From Coptodactyla brooksi (taxonomy: Eukaryota > Arthropoda > Insecta > Coleoptera > Scarabaeidae), in assembly GCA_033557675.1 (NCBI GenBank), contig JAWQRM010000006.1, positions 1 to 48,691 of the forward strand: a DNA stretch of 48,691 nucleotides. Reading direction: 5' to 3'. The notes under the pieces were generated by a model. That model was given only the letters and a program-made list of their open reading frames with translations. It had not been told where the DNA came from and made no database searches. Position 1 is the stretch's first letter, and each line of letters opens with the position of its first letter. Position numbers and translations under genes: made by a program. Of this stretch, positions 1-11,737 are shown piece by piece.

Positions 1-239
1 ATGTTTTATGAGAGAACGAAAATCGTGTTTGTCCATACTCAACATGATGCCAAACACGTCAACAACAATCAGCTGTCAAAACAAAACTAAATACAGTATC
101 GCACTGAAATTTGGCGTGTCTGCCTAAATATGAACGGACTTCGAGGCACCATAACCTTTTTTGCAGTAGCAGCGCATTCTGGCGGTCAAGGAGGTTACTT
201 TTCACCCCACCTAGTAAGTGAAAGAAAGAATCAAGAAGT
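1..239. other. No recognisable feature
   Basis: I see no transposon protein similarity, RNA gene or strong repeat here. The stretch may include the decayed 5' part of the mariner-like element that follows, because recognisable transposase residues begin at about 250, but I cannot place that element's left end. Confidence 0.4.
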
Positions 240-881
240 ATGCAGTCTTTCTAATGAGGTTCATCCAAATCGACAGATATCACGTTCAATAGTGACAAAG
301 GTATAACATAAGTGGAACAGTTGGCAAAAAGTGGACGGTTAAAAATTGAAACAAATGAAGAAGTAGCTCAAAATATTGCTTTATCTGTAGAAGAAAATCC
401 TCATTTATCTACTACTGAACTGGCAAATATGCATGAAATTAGCCATCGTTCGGTAGGAAGGATATTAAGACGAGAAAAATATCATCCGTACAAAATTAGT
501 CTCGTTCAAGAACTCTTCGAAGATTATTTCGACAGACGGTTGGAATTTTGTGAAATAAAGATGGATATTGCAACCTTTCTTCTTACAAGAAACTTTAAAC
601 GGAGAAAGGTATTTAGAGCTTTTAGACACACACGTGATTTCGGCGCTGGAGGTAAATGGACAATTGCCAAATAATATCTGGTTTCAGCACGACGGAGCAT
701 CACCCTATTTTTTCTATGGGGTTATTTAAAGTCCAAAATTTATGTTAATAGAACAAATAATTTGTAGGAGGTAGCTGAAAAAATAACCCAAGAGATTCAG
801 ATAATTCCACCAGAAATAATAGCCAACGTTACAGGAGAATTTTCAAATCAATCAATTCAATTTGAACACTTAATGCATTAA
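240..881 (+). pseudogene. Mariner-like (IS630/Tc1-type) transposase relic, internally deleted
   Basis: This is the remains of a cut-and-paste DDE transposase of the large insect group with an N-terminal helix-turn-helix. A PNRQI-like motif lies near 265-280, and a frameshift near 305 separates it from the main frame (312-560). That frame carries the helix-turn-helix (SHRSVGRILRREKYHPYK) followed by LVQELFEDYFDRRLEFCE, a family signature. After about 575 the frame changes and reads LNGERYLELL, then NNIWFQHDGASPY, which holds the second catalytic Asp. It then joins FFLWGYLKSKIYVN at 708 and ends at a stop codon at 879-881, with one in-frame stop (TAG) after NRTNNL. The blocks with the first catalytic Asp (DEATF type) and the third (SPDLTPLD type) are missing, so it cannot be active. 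Family assignment is firm; the exact subfamily is not. Confidence 0.85.
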
Positions 882-1061
882 GTTTAATTTCAGTTTACTT
901 CGGTCAGTATTCTGTAATTCATTTCATTTTGGTTAATAATGTGATTGTGTTTCTTTAGTAGACTACTAGATCTCATTATCTCGGTTGGCATTGAAATAAA
1001 AAAATATCGAACCTCATATGTTTGTACTCGTAATAAAATGTTTCTTTCGAAACTAAAGTAA

Positions 1062-1110
1062 TGTACAGGGTGTTTCACTATAAATTTTAAAATCGGTATT
1101 ACTTCCGGTT
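1062..1110. repeat. CAGGGTGTTTCAC transposon-end-like sequence
   Basis: The sequence ACAGGGTGTTTCAC resembles the terminal repeats of mariner-like elements such as the relic just upstream, and ends about 200 bp after its stop codon, where an end would be expected. An ACTTCCGGTT motif follows at about 1101-1110. No matching left terminal repeat was found, so the element boundary is inferred. Confidence 0.4.
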
Positions 1111-1678
1111 AAACCGAAGGTTCAAAATAGTCTAAAAAATTCAAAGTAAAGGCGCAATTTGCTGTAATATATATCCCTTAAATTTCGTTTCGATATTTCT
1201 AAAAATTTCAGAGATGTTTATTTGGTTCCACGCATTTGCCCAACACTGTATAATATAATATTGTATAATAGAATAAAGCAAAAAAACAGTGCAATACGTA
1301 TTGTGGTAAAAAAAGGCGCTTATCAGCATAAAACACAGTTACATACCTATAAAATACCTTTAGCAAATGTAAATCCCCAAAAAGTTTTATTTTATTGTCA
1401 CTCTTAACTTTCACGAACTTCTTCGGACGCGCCAAAACAATTCGTCAATCTAAAGCTCATATTAAAAAGCGCACGGATTTACTTTTTTCTTTTTTTTTAT
1501 ATGTCGTTGGAATCCATCGAGCTTGTGTGGCATATAGCCAAAAGTAAAACTTTCGCCAGGGTTAACACTTTAATTACGAGTTAAAGACAGTGTTTTATTT
1601 TTGAGACACTATGCATTTAAGTCTGAATTAATTTTGAATTTTGAATAATTTTTTTAAGAATTAAGTCTTAATTAATTC
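1111..1678. other. AT-rich unassigned stretch
   Basis: Short open frames of about 60-75 codons occur on both strands but overlap one another and resemble no known family. I see no element ends or RNA genes. Confidence 0.4.
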
Positions 1679-1733
1679 TTCTCAACTGCTACTGTTCAAG
1701 AACATTTATTTCTTGAACAATAGAAGTTGAGAA
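1679..1733. repeat. Inverted repeat (24-bp arms)
   Basis: The arms at 1679-1702 and 1710-1733 are reverse complements apart from a few mismatches and enclose a 7-nt loop. It is one of a series of short foldbacks in this window. Confidence 0.7.
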
Positions 1734-3720
1734 GCAGAAGATGCCACCACCATCATCGTAAGCGACAAACAAAGACCACCGTCTTTGAAGCGTCAGACAA
1801 AGACCATCACCTGAATTGTTTAACTTACCAGTCGAGAAGATTGAAAAAGATTGAAAAATTAAATTTAGTGAACATAAAGTTTCCAATTTAGGCAGTGCAA
1901 AACAACTCTGTACCAAAAACTTAATTACATATTTCTTCAAAAGTTTGTCCTCTTTTCTCACTTTAGCTTTATAGGACAAAGATGGTTAATTTTTGCATTT
2001 AAAGATAGAAAAAAATCGCAAGAAAAAATGTAATTCGAACATTTTTGAAAGTTTTATGTATTAGATTTATTTCTAGTATACTGGAAAGTTAAATCATGAC
2101 AAAAGAACGCTAGTTGCAAAAATGTTTGTGTTTAAGCCAACGGCACAATCAGCAATTAGAGCTAACTAAGGCTTCTTAGGGGTCTTCAGGATCGCTCCGT
2201 ACTGCTGAAATAACACTGACGATAAGGGTAATTGTCAACATCGCGTACCTACTTCTCGCGAATTACTTTCTCGAGAAACTCCGCAGCTGTTAAATAAAGT
2301 AAGTCTTCTGAGCGGCTTAAGTAACTTCCGCCTTCCCGAGAGGATCTGACCGTAAAGCTGCTCGCTAAGGCGAAAACTTGCCGGCTGCTAGCTAGGTTAT
2401 TAATTTCCAGCTTGTTCGGAACCTTCCTAAGGAAGAGATGACGAACTAAGCTGGACCAATTGCTCTCCTTTCCTTGTAATTGACGAAAAAGAACTTACTG
2501 ATCTAGATATTGACTTCGATCGCTAACTACGCAGACCTGCAATTATAACTGATTTTATAAAAGCAGGTTTTATGATGAATTAATATTAACGTCCTTCATA
2601 CTACAACTGAAAGAAAAGTTTTAAGTAAGCTCTAAATAATTTCACACGCAAACATTATTATTACATTTTAAAACATGGTATACCAAAACTAGAAAGGATA
2701 AAATTTTCTAACTCATATCTTTATTATTCAGCACTTTCAAACTGGATAATAACATAAATTTGGTACGCTTTGTGGGGAATCCGGGCGATAAAATCGAAAC
2801 AGTTTCTATGGAAATAATGGAGTTGATAAGCCGACGTCGGGTGCGATGGAGTAAAAGCAGACACGACTGAAATAGATGTACATAAATAAAATCAAATCCC
2901 ACCCCACAAAATATATGTAAATAAGCACTTTCCGTGATGTGATTCAGTAATAAATGGAAAAATATGCAATATTGTAACAAAACTTCAGAATGCGTTTATT
3001 TCGTTAGTGATATTTCACACGCAATATTGTGCCATAAATAATAAACAGTACCATAATACTCCTAAAAATATTTTATTAATTTTAAGCAAATATTATGCAA
3101 TACTATACTGTGATAATATTAAATAAGTAAATTAAGCAGTGTGTGCAGACTATCCACGCCCGGCGGAGCAAGGGTTTTCAGGCGCTTCCGATTCTCAGAA
3201 GCTGTATGTAATGTATTTGCATTAATTCTCCACTTAAACAGTTAGAGCAAATCTTTTAAGATGCACGTGCACGGTCGAACTCAGATATGAGACGGCTAGG
3301 GGTATAACTGATAAGGAAAGTTATAACTGAAAGGAAGGTTGCCCATTTCGTAACTATATGCGTTACTATACTTACGTAATAAATTAACTCAATATGTTTT
3401 CGCATTTTCGGTATTCTTTTAATAGGTCACCATTTAACTTGCTTTCTTATATAAAAATCGAAAATCGAAACTTAAAATGTGTAAATGTGAAAATATAGTA
3501 TTTTATTTGTGTGTATATCATTAAAATATGTGTTAAAATATTAAATTTTAAAGAAACATATCATGAAAATGACCTCCTATTTGCATTAAAAACTGCTATT
3601 GAAGAAGAGAACGATACATCTATCTAATGCATCTATTCACTCCTATTCAATTTATGATGCAAGTGCACGTTGAGCCGTTATGTAGTTCACTGCAAAGGCT
3701 TCTGTGTGGAGTGAGTAGCG
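1734..3720. other. Unassigned stretch with a GC-richer block at 2140-2480
   Basis: No recognisable gene or transposon. The block at about 2140-2480 is richer in G+C and contains imperfect palindromes (for example CCTTCCTAAGGAAG). Another GC-richer patch lies at about 3145-3300. The 90-codon minus-strand open frame at 2708-2980 matches no family I know and is probably chance. Confidence 0.4.
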
Positions 3721-3726
3721 GTCGGT

Positions 3727-4080
3727 TAATAATAATAATATATTTATTTGGTACTCACAAGTTTACATATATGCAATAAAGTACAATCATAATAAAAAAT
3801 ACCATGTACCAAAAAGGGGGGTGTGACAGGGGGTGTTGTACAAACTGCAGTCTGATTTTACCACCTCCCAATACGAAGAGAAAATAAAGAGAAAAAATGA
3901 GAGAATAGCAAATGCGCAATCAAAAAAAATAAAAGAGAAAAACAAAACAACAACAATTTATCTAGATCGAACTGAATTAAAGTGGATGAAATTAAAGTAA
4001 ATTTAAATTGATTTAAAATTGAAGTAAAATTAAAATTAGTATTAGAACTTCAAAGTGGTCATAAAAAGGCTTACCAGTTA
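3727..4080. repeat. AAT microsatellite with possible non-LTR 3' tail, minus strand
   Basis: A (TAA)n tract at about 3727-3742 is followed by AT-rich sequence with several AATAAA-like motifs. Read on the minus strand this would be an untranslated 3' end finishing in a TTA repeat, the same arrangement seen at the end of the RTE-like element at 38.5 kb. No coding sequence was found next to it, so the assignment is tentative. Confidence 0.3.
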
Positions 4081-4198
4081 CATAATCATTACAGATGCAA
4101 ATTGAAATTGCTCAAAGATGGGGACAGTCGAGCGGCCAGAGGCGGGCTATTCCATAAACATGATATGGTATAAGAGAATGACCATTCGTAATTAGTTG

Positions 4199-4237
4199 TT
4201 ACGGTTATCCTCCATGTAATATAGAGGATAACCGTAA
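4199..4237. repeat. Perfect inverted repeat (14-bp arms)
   Basis: TTACGGTTATCCTC at 4199-4212 is repeated as its exact reverse complement at 4224-4237, with an 11-nt loop. It belongs to the foldback series described in the findings. Confidence 0.8.
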
Positions 4238-4239
4238 AT

Positions 4240-5480
4240 GTAATAAAAATTCAAAGCACTCAGTCTCGAGTTGTAGATAATCTTATGGTTAATTTATTTA
4301 CGATTTAAGTTATATGACGTGAAACCAGTTAGTTAGCTGGTTTTAAAAAGAATTTGGTTTTAAAAATCTCCCAGAGGAAAAGCTGTTTACTACACTACAA
4401 ATGTTACAACAAAATGGAAGCAATTTATGTAAAAACAAATCATTCATTGTTAAAAAAATATTGCTAAAGTTAAACAATGCCACTACTATACCAAAACTGA
4501 AAAGTTTGCTTGACGGACGTTTCGCCGACCTTGTCAGCATCATCGGAAACGACAAGGACAAAGACTACACGCCTACAATTTCTGAAAAATATTATTTCTA
4601 AAAGTTTTCAAATTTAACGAAATATGCTCAATCTATGGACTTTATGAATTATATATAAAATATAAAAATCAAAAAATATACATAAATAATTCAGTTGGTC
4701 TTTTCAGTGTGGAATTTTTCAACGCAGGTTATTACCGGAAGTAGCACTTCCGGTAATAACCGGAAGTACTAACCGGAAGTACCATAAATCGAGCATCAGT
4801 GCCTTCACTCTTCACGAATTCCATTTTTCACCAGACGACATATTCGAAGTGGATTTGCTTTTGACGAAGGAGCTGATATAAAATTGGGAAAATGTTTTCC
4901 CAACTTTCCGAGTTTACGTTGGTTGAGATATAATCAAGTTAGTTTTCCATTGTTTTTATTCTATAATATGTATGAGTTCAAGCGCCTAACGTCTGACAGA
5001 TATATTTTTTGTAGTACTTTTTCAACCTTTTTCCTGCAACCGTATGTGATCCGATTATTCCAGCGCTTCTGCTAACGTCGCCCATTTTTTACCATAATCA
5101 AATAAACTTTCCATCATACTAGCCCCATGTTGTATTAAGGAGCAATACACCTCTTTTATCCCGCCACTTCAATTATATTTTTCATGTCGTTCTGGTACTT
5201 TGGCTTTCTTTTAGTGAAGTTATTTTTATATTTTTATTTTTAAGACTGCTCCGGCTATCGCATTGTACCAACAATATCTATCTTACATGCCCATAGTCAG
5301 TGAGTTTTATGATCTTGTCCAACCTACAGGTTATAAGTTGTACCTGTATTACTACATAACACAGGTAAAGATTCTTAGGCACTTTATATAATCTATTACT
5401 TGAAAAACATCTATTGCTTAAAATTTAGTTTGAAGCAAGCCTTTGTCACTTTCGTACACTGCTAATAAAGAAATATTATT
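4240..5480. other. Unassigned AT-rich stretch with a CCGGAAGT cluster
   Basis: Nothing here is recognisable as coding. At about 4731-4783 the octamer CCGGAAGT occurs three times on the plus strand and once inverted, in a short degenerate array. The same motif (as ACTTCCGG) lies beside the transposon-end-like sequence near 1100, suggesting a dispersed repeat family rather than a host signal. Confidence 0.4.
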
Positions 5481-5489
5481 AATATGTTT

Positions 5490-6775
5490 CGTCCGTGGGA
5501 AGCCGTTAGTGAAGGTTCCTAAAACTCTTCACAATTGAGTGAAAATGAAACATCCGTGACAAGTAGAGTCGTTCTTTCCACGGATGCTAAGAGTATAATT
5601 GTTAAGATCTATGAAAATGTAAAACCCAAAAACTGTTCGGCATCTACAAATGTGACAAGTGAATTGACGGAAGTTCCTCAATCTACGGTACAGATAATTG
5701 TAACGACAGGTGTAACAGAAGGAGATTATTCACAATCTTCTTTTTCGTGAATCCTAGATAACGTACTGAAATAATATCATACACAGCATGTACAAGGAAA
5801 TATCCGTTCCAAGTGTTCCAGCTTTATGGAAAAATTGTCCCTACCTGCTTTTGAAGTCAATTATTGAGCAGAAGCTGTACGTAAATATTTACATGCTAAG
5901 GGATTTAAACACAAAGTATTGATTAAAAGGTTAGCTATAATGGAGTAGACACGATTGAAAGATTTAACATGGAATTACATCAATACAATTAGAAAATTCC
6001 TAGAAGAAGGAATATCCATAATATATTTGTATGAAACGTGGCATGATACTCACGGTACAATAAAGAAAGGTTTTGTGGATGATAGTGGTAGGTGTTTATT
6101 AGATACGCCACCATCCAGATGGAAAACGGTGATAATTTTACATGCCGGCGGTGACCAAGGATGGGTGAAAGATGGGCTTTTGTTGTCTGCTAAAGCTATA
6201 GATTTAGCACTTTCTGAAAGTTGGTATCAAAGCCAATTATTACCAGCTTTACCTGCGAAATCGGTCGTGGTAATAATATTAAATCGCAAACCAACAACTG
6301 CCACAAAAAAGCAGATATGATTTCGTATATGAAAATAAACAACATGCCAATTCCTGAAGACGAGACAACTAAACAAAAGTTATTTATTACTTTAATTACT
6401 TTGGTTTCCTTATCTAAACCAAAGGAACCATAAAAGCCCAGAATATTCCTGTTTACAACGTGGTAGCCAATAAAGAAGGACACACAGTCTTGAGGCTGTC
6501 CCCATAGTACTCCGTCTTAAACCCCATCGAATTGATTTGGAGTCAACTGAAAAGAAACACTCGCAAAAATAAACAATGTCCCACACATCAAGCGAAAATG
6601 ATGGACATAATACGAAAACAAGTGCGTGCAATACAAGACACGTTGTGGGAGAATTATATAAAGCATGTAATTACTGTAGAAAATTCATATGCTTCTCAGA
6701 ATGCTCAGAAGTTTATTATACATGTGAATAATGATTCTGACACATAAGACAGTAGTTTTGAGGATGACGACGACT
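5490..6775 (+). pseudogene. Tc1/IS630-like DDE transposase relic
   Basis: This is a nearly full-length but broken transposase of an insect Tc1/IS630-like family. The N-terminal helix-turn-helix lies at about 5640-5720 (VTSELTEVPQSTVQIIV). After a decayed linker, 5955-6265 encodes the catalytic core: IIYLYETWHDTH, KGFVDDSGRCLLDTP, VIILHAGGDQGWV. The third block resumes at about 6460 in another frame with KEGHTVLRL and NPIELIWSQLKRN, running to an acidic C-terminus near 6770. The usual LDETW motif reads LYETW, so the first catalytic Asp is lost. The second Asp block (expected MDNAPYH) is replaced after VVVI by a frameshifted stretch. Two or more frameshifts separate the pieces. No flanking inverted repeats were identified. 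Confidence 0.85.
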
Positions 6776-7291
6776 AATTCTCGAATAGTGGTTTTTCTTT
6801 CTTTATTTGGTTTCGTAATTTTATTGATATTATTCTTACTGATGTTTGTTATTTCTATGTATTTCTATTTCCACTTAACATTAAGCAATACCTACGTAAA
6901 GTGCGGCCCTGAATAGGGGCTGCAAAAGGTTGTTTATGAGGGGATTTTTATTACCAGTAACTGAAGTCATAAAACCCATTAAAACTGGGAGAACTATACC
7001 AGTTTTGCAAATATACTCTACATCTCTGGTCTATCTGGTGTAATAGCTGACAAGAGCATATAGAATGATGCGAATTATTAGTGCGAGATCTTATACGAGT
7101 GTGGTATTACATTGATGATAATTTTGACCATAATCTGTATTTTTACCAGTATGTATGCAGAAATTTAAGGTGCATACTTTGAAGTCATATTTCGCTGATC
7201 TCAAAAATGTAGAAATTTGAAGAGTTTCTGGAGTGTTTTATCGGATAGCAGGTTAACTGACACTTTAAAATAATCATACCACTAAATATTC
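6776..7291. other. Unassigned stretch
   Basis: No coding or element ends recognised. The hydrophobic 61-codon open frame at 6731-6916 overlaps the transposase end and is probably chance. A TTTTTATTACC...AGTAAC patch near 6945 recurs near 8610, suggesting a shared dispersed repeat. Confidence 0.35.
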
Positions 7292-7412
7292 ATATTGGAC
7301 TCGTTTGTGTGCCAGGTTTTGTATATCAGGAGGTGCATACGTTGATAAATAATATTTTTCAACGTATGCACCTCCTGATATACAAAACCTGGCACACAAA
7401 CGGATCCAATAT
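7292..7412. repeat. Long hairpin, 44-bp perfect arms
   Basis: The arm at 7302-7345 is repeated exactly as a reverse complement at 7359-7402 around a 13-nt AT-rich loop. With a small mismatch the match extends to 7292 and 7412. The arm segment TATGCACCTCCTGATA recurs near 8580-8595, so one arm derives from a dispersed repeat. This is the longest and cleanest foldback in the window. Confidence 0.9.
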
Positions 7413-7725
7413 CCATCCGTTAATATACAACTGCTACAATTTCATTCATCCATTATATTCTTAATTCCAAATAAATCTTTTAATCTGTTATTATGTTACC
7501 ATTTATTTCGTAGTGCATTTACGTTTATATACCGTTTTAAGTGTTAGACTCTAGCACAATTTCACTATTTATGTTTCTACACATAGTGATTTTCGTAAAG
7601 ATTTATATACCTTCTGATATATCTTCTGTATACTGTGTGTATCTTGTTTTATATATAATCATCTGCACAACAATTATAATTCTAATCATCAACTAATACA
7701 TTGTAAATACATTTAAGTACACAAT

Positions 7726-8519
7726 AATAATTTCAATGGCTTTGATATGTATTTTATTTTTCTACCTGATCGGTTTTGCTCCTTTACAAGACTATCTTCA
7801 GAGGTTCCCAGAAGAAAGGAAGAAACCCTTTAACAAACCCTTTAAGAAACCCTTTTAACAAAATAAAGAAAATCACCTTAATATTAATCCTTACATTTAT
7901 TTAACATATACTCACATTAAATTTACTATCTCTCCTCCCCACCAGAGACAATAACATTTTCATCTTTTTGTGTCTCCCAAAACTCGTTTTCGTTGTAACT
8001 TTTGTAATATATTTCAGTCTCTGATGCTTTAGTTTGTTTCCAACATTTGATATACACTAAATATCTTCCTGCAGTAGAGTTTTCATGTCTAATGTAGGTA
8101 CGTAACATACATATTTGTAATTTTCCCACAAGGTTACTTACAGGTCAAGAAATAAATTCTTTCATTCATGATTTTCCTGGTTTTTGGCCATTCTTACAAA
8201 ATCACCACTACTTCTACACGTGATTGCGGTGTCCTATATAAATAAAATTGGCGAGTAAGTATTCAACTTTTACACTTTATATTGATATGTTTGTTGAGAC
8301 AACATGGTACCCTCATGGTTATGGTTGACATAATGCATAATGATCAAGTTTCCTATTTTAAATTTCAACTTTAACAATCTTTTAAAATGTTGTGTTTTAA
8401 GTTTTTATTTTATTTCATTATATTTTATTTTGAGTATGACATTGCAATACTTTTTAGACAATAAATTCATACAGTATTGCATCTGGAACCTCTGAAGTTG
8501 GTCAGCCATTGAAATTATT
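7726..8519. mobile_element. Penelope-like 3' end fragments in inverted orientation
   Basis: The 16-bp block AATAATTTCAATGGCT at 7726-7741 and the 13-bp block CTTCAGAGGTTCC at 7796-7808 recur as reverse complements at 8504-8519 and 8485-8497, in mirrored order. On the minus strand, 7810-7770 reads CTGAAGAT, a partly paired hairpin, then CAAAACCGATCAGG. This resembles 3' ends of Penelope-like elements elsewhere in the window. No coding sequence of the element survives between the arms. The assignment rests on this end motif and the inverted layout, so it is tentative. Confidence 0.4.
7926..8129 (-). other. Unassigned open frame, 67 codons
   Basis: A minus-strand open frame encodes a charged peptide with no signal peptide, membrane segment or motif I recognise. 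It lies between the inverted Penelope-like ends, where chance frames and decayed element sequence are both plausible. I cannot assign a function and doubt that it is a gene. Confidence 0.15.
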
Positions 8520-8929
8520 AGAATTATTAGGATTATTAGGATTATAGACATTTACAGCTAGAAAAGCATTATTTATCAACCTATGCACCTCCTGATACAA
8601 AATGACATTTTTATTACCCCAGTAACATAATGAATAAAAGTATCTCATTTTATAGGAATGGCACAAATGAATATTTTCGACTTGGATACCAGCTAGTAGT
8701 CGCCGTGTTGTAGGATGCAGCAAATTTCTTTAAAAAAATGTCAGATATTTAGTGAACTCAATGACAACCTTTGTGTGTATTGATCGGATGATTCATCAAT
8801 GAACTGCCAAAAACATTGGTAAATTTCGTATTCCCCAATATTTTCTTTTGGACGTTGATAAAGGTAAGTTAACTAAAATTGTGTACATCGACAGCTGATG
8901 GACAGTAATGTGAAAGTGCTCAACTGTTT

Positions 8930-9480
8930 CCAACCTGAAACAACCGAACGTCGAACACAACGTGCTCTGACAGGATTTAGCACTTGTGTTCAAACCGTTG
9001 TACGGTAATGTAACGTGCCGTGCTACATCACGTTGCGCCAAAGTTCGCCCAATATCAACGGAAAACGTCAAGTGGAACGTCCCGATAGCGCTCCACATTA
9101 AGCTGCGGGCTTATCGGCCTGCAGTTACCCAGAACGGTAAATACAATAACGATAATAATAATTTATAAATTCCCCCATTGTGCCAGTTATCGCAGACTGC
9201 GGATCTGACAGCAGCATTCCCCCATTAAAATAATATTACGGAGTGGCGGCACAGCAGCAGTCTGTCTGCGTCCGCCGTACCATTAGCGAATAGGCTGTAG
9301 TGCTCTTTAATTGTTCTATTTCTCGTTTGTTGCACGATCGTAGATCGATAAATACGGCTTCTGCCTCTCGTTACTACAATGGTTTATTATTACCGTCGAA
9401 CACGCCTTTGTCTTACTCATTCGTATGAACACCTGTACGATTCCAATACAACGGTATCTGTCTGTTCCTTCAATCTCAGC
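8930..9480. other. GC/CpG-richer non-repetitive island, candidate regulatory DNA
   Basis: This stretch is clearly richer in G+C and CpG than its surroundings and shows no transposon similarity. Open frames exist on both strands (for example 8796-9098 minus, 8986-9168 plus) but overlap and look accidental. It resembles conserved noncoding DNA between insect developmental genes, which is inference from composition only. Confidence 0.3.
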
Positions 9481-9986
9481 CCCACATCAAGTTTTCAATG
9501 AAGTGCTCTATTGACACGTATTATGGAAACTTTGGGGATCACCTATGTTTAGGAACCACCTTTGCAGGGGTGGGAGGTTCTGCTTTCAAAGAGTCTTTGA
9601 AAATATCGAAAACTGAAACATGTCCACAAAAACTATATACTATAGTGCTCATTAATGAAGGAACAGGAAATAACCTTAAGGATAATATTTCGGTCTACAA
9701 TAGTGTGGACAAAAGTTGTTCACTCTTATATCAAAATGATCTTTCATAGAAATATTTACATTTTATAAAACGGATATAATATTTCTTCTTTTATGTAGGC
9801 CCACTGTCTGAAATATGGGTTATTAAAGAAGAAACCAAATTAGTATAATTTAGATAGTATTATTAAGAAGGATTCTGTTTGTACTGTTTGTGATCTGTTT
9901 GTTTCTGTAATATGAATTAATTTATGATAATGCCGATAACCAATTATAACCAATCCATATCCTAGGTAACTTCGACATTTGCATTT
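9481..9986. other. Unassigned stretch
   Basis: An 83-codon open frame at 9498-9749 (plus) has no recognised motif. The remainder is AT-rich with no visible element ends. Confidence 0.3.
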
Positions 9987-10459
9987 ATCAAAAAGGGTAA
10001 TGTGAAAATAATACTCTATAGGCTGTGATAATGTATAATTTGGTTTAACTAGTTTCGATTAATTAAATAATCATCTTCAGAAGCCTTTGCAACTATAAAG
10101 AGAGAATTACAAAATAAATTAGAAATATAATGTAGGTTTATGAAGGTGAGTAAATTAAATTTTGAGATAAGTTAGTTGTAAGTGAGGTGTCTCTAAAAAT
10201 TATTTTAATTTCTTTAATAATGAAATGAAAGAAACGTAGAAATAATGAGAGAAATAATTTTTATGAAACTGTTGTTATGAGGATTAAAAACCTTTATTAT
10301 AAAATTAAACTGGTGTGCAGCAGACACAGATACAAATTGAAAACACATGTTAACACATATGTGTTAGGGCGGGTTTACCATGTGAAGTGGGTAGGTGATG
10401 ACCTCTGGAGTGGTACTGCAATGAGGTGGTGGTAAATAAGTTTAAATTTTAAAGAGATA

Positions 10460-11140
10460 TGGAATAGTTATTAAGATTTTAAAAGAATCTTGTAAATAGT
10501 AATATATATGTATGATAGGTGCATTGATTTGTTCATTAAGGCATTTCAAATGGTGTTCTATACGTAAAAGTTCATCTATTTCAAATGACTCTTGTTTTAA
10601 TGAACAGTTGGTCTTAAATGATGCTTTTACGACCATATTTTAAGTGAGCTTAAAAAGTTAAATGCTTTCAACAGCAACTACAGGATAAGTGTAGAAAACG
10701 TAAAACTGTTTAAAAATGTATCCAACATTGTTGGATGCATTTGAAAGCATAGGAATGGACTTAATAAAGATAGAAGGCCAATACCGATTAGCCTTTTGTA
10801 TAGTTTGATAGACTTTAATAGATTTAGAAGAAACGCTGGACGGGTTGGCAGTTGTAAAAGTTGTGTGTGTACGCATGAATTGTAGAAAGTTTTTGTGTTA
10901 TGTGATGGTGGGAATGATATGGAATGATTGAATCAGTTTGTCTTTGCTTTCTATAAATATCCAGTTTGAAATTGTGGGATAGTCTATGTATCGTGATATC
11001 AAGGTTTTTCTATTTATTGTGATGAACAATAAAATTTGATTTTATTGTTTTCTTTCAATTCATATATGTATTTTATTTTTCATATTACACGGATGTCATC
11101 TACGTATCACTTGTTTTACCTTGTTTTTATGTTATTATTA
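10460..11140 (-). pseudogene. Penelope-like reverse transcriptase relic
   Basis: On the minus strand the catalytic motif YVDDI lies at 11092-11106. The codon just before it is TGA where the family usually has Arg, so a CGA-to-TGA change is likely. Downstream, LKENNKIKF corresponds to the block after the catalytic motif, and weaker matches continue towards 10660 through several stops and frameshifts. The sequence then runs into the 3' terminal arm (10452 to 9988). Only the C-terminal half of the RT is present. It is clearly inactive. Confidence 0.65.
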
Positions 11141-11185
11141 TAAACGGGATTTTCTAGAATTTTACCTAATTTGACCCAAATATAA

Positions 11186-11672
11186 CGGAGCACCCTAATA
11201 ACTCTTTGGTATTCATATGATGGTCTTTGAACTTCAAGATTATTTGAAAATTATTTTCAAGGTAATTTGTTTTCAAAATGTTCTTGTGTTTTTCAAATGG
11301 AAACCCCCATCATTGACCTCGTATTCTGAAACAATGTAAAATTTTACGTTCGGAATCAAAAAAAATGTTTTCCAACAATTTTTTTTCAAACAAACAATTT
11401 TATTTTTCGCCAAAAAGTTTCTTTGTTTTGAAAAGTTTTTTGGAAAAAAATTTTTCTTTTCGAAAACAATTTTTTTTCAGTCGGTGTTCATTCAAACATT
11501 TTTCAGTCGGCGATGAAAAACATGTCGAATTTTTTTTAATCCAAACGTAAAATTTTGCGTTGTTTCAGAATACGAAATCAAATATGGGGGTTGCCATTTG
11601 AAAAACAAGAGATCTTTTATTCAGATCATTCTCCTTGAAACTGCAACACTGAAGAGTTACTAGTGTGATCCT
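11186..11672. mobile_element. Foldback (MITE-like) element with ~150-bp inverted ends
   Basis: The block TTTTTCAAATGGAAACCCCC near 11287 followed by CGTATTCTGAAACAA is mirrored at about 11540-11606 (TTGTTTCAGAATACG, then GGGGGTTGCCATTTGAAAAA). Weaker similarity extends the arms to about 11186 and 11672. The centre (11350-11535) is a run of A- and T-tracts with a chance open frame (11365-11550) and no transposase. This fits a nonautonomous DNA transposon. It sits between the two oppositely oriented Penelope fragments. Confidence 0.65.
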
Positions 11673-11689
11673 TTACTTTTGAGACATGG

Positions 11690-11691
<2 letters not shown>

Positions 11692-11722
<31 letters not shown>
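11692..11722. repeat. TA dinucleotide microsatellite
   Basis: About fifteen TA units, ending in CATATACC, directly upstream of the GIY-YIG fragment of the Penelope-like element. Confidence 0.95.
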
Positions 11723-11726
<4 letters not shown>

Positions 11727-11737
11727 CCTGCTATCAG

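Noticed and set aside
8796..9098. 100-codon minus-strand frame overlapping a plus-strand frame
   Set aside because: Both frames lie in GC-richer DNA where stops are rarer; they contradict each other and have no motifs.
9340..9356. CGATCGTAGATCGAT palindromic word as an operator-like site
   Set aside because: It is short, has no partner site or adjacent gene, and such words are expected by chance in 49 kb.
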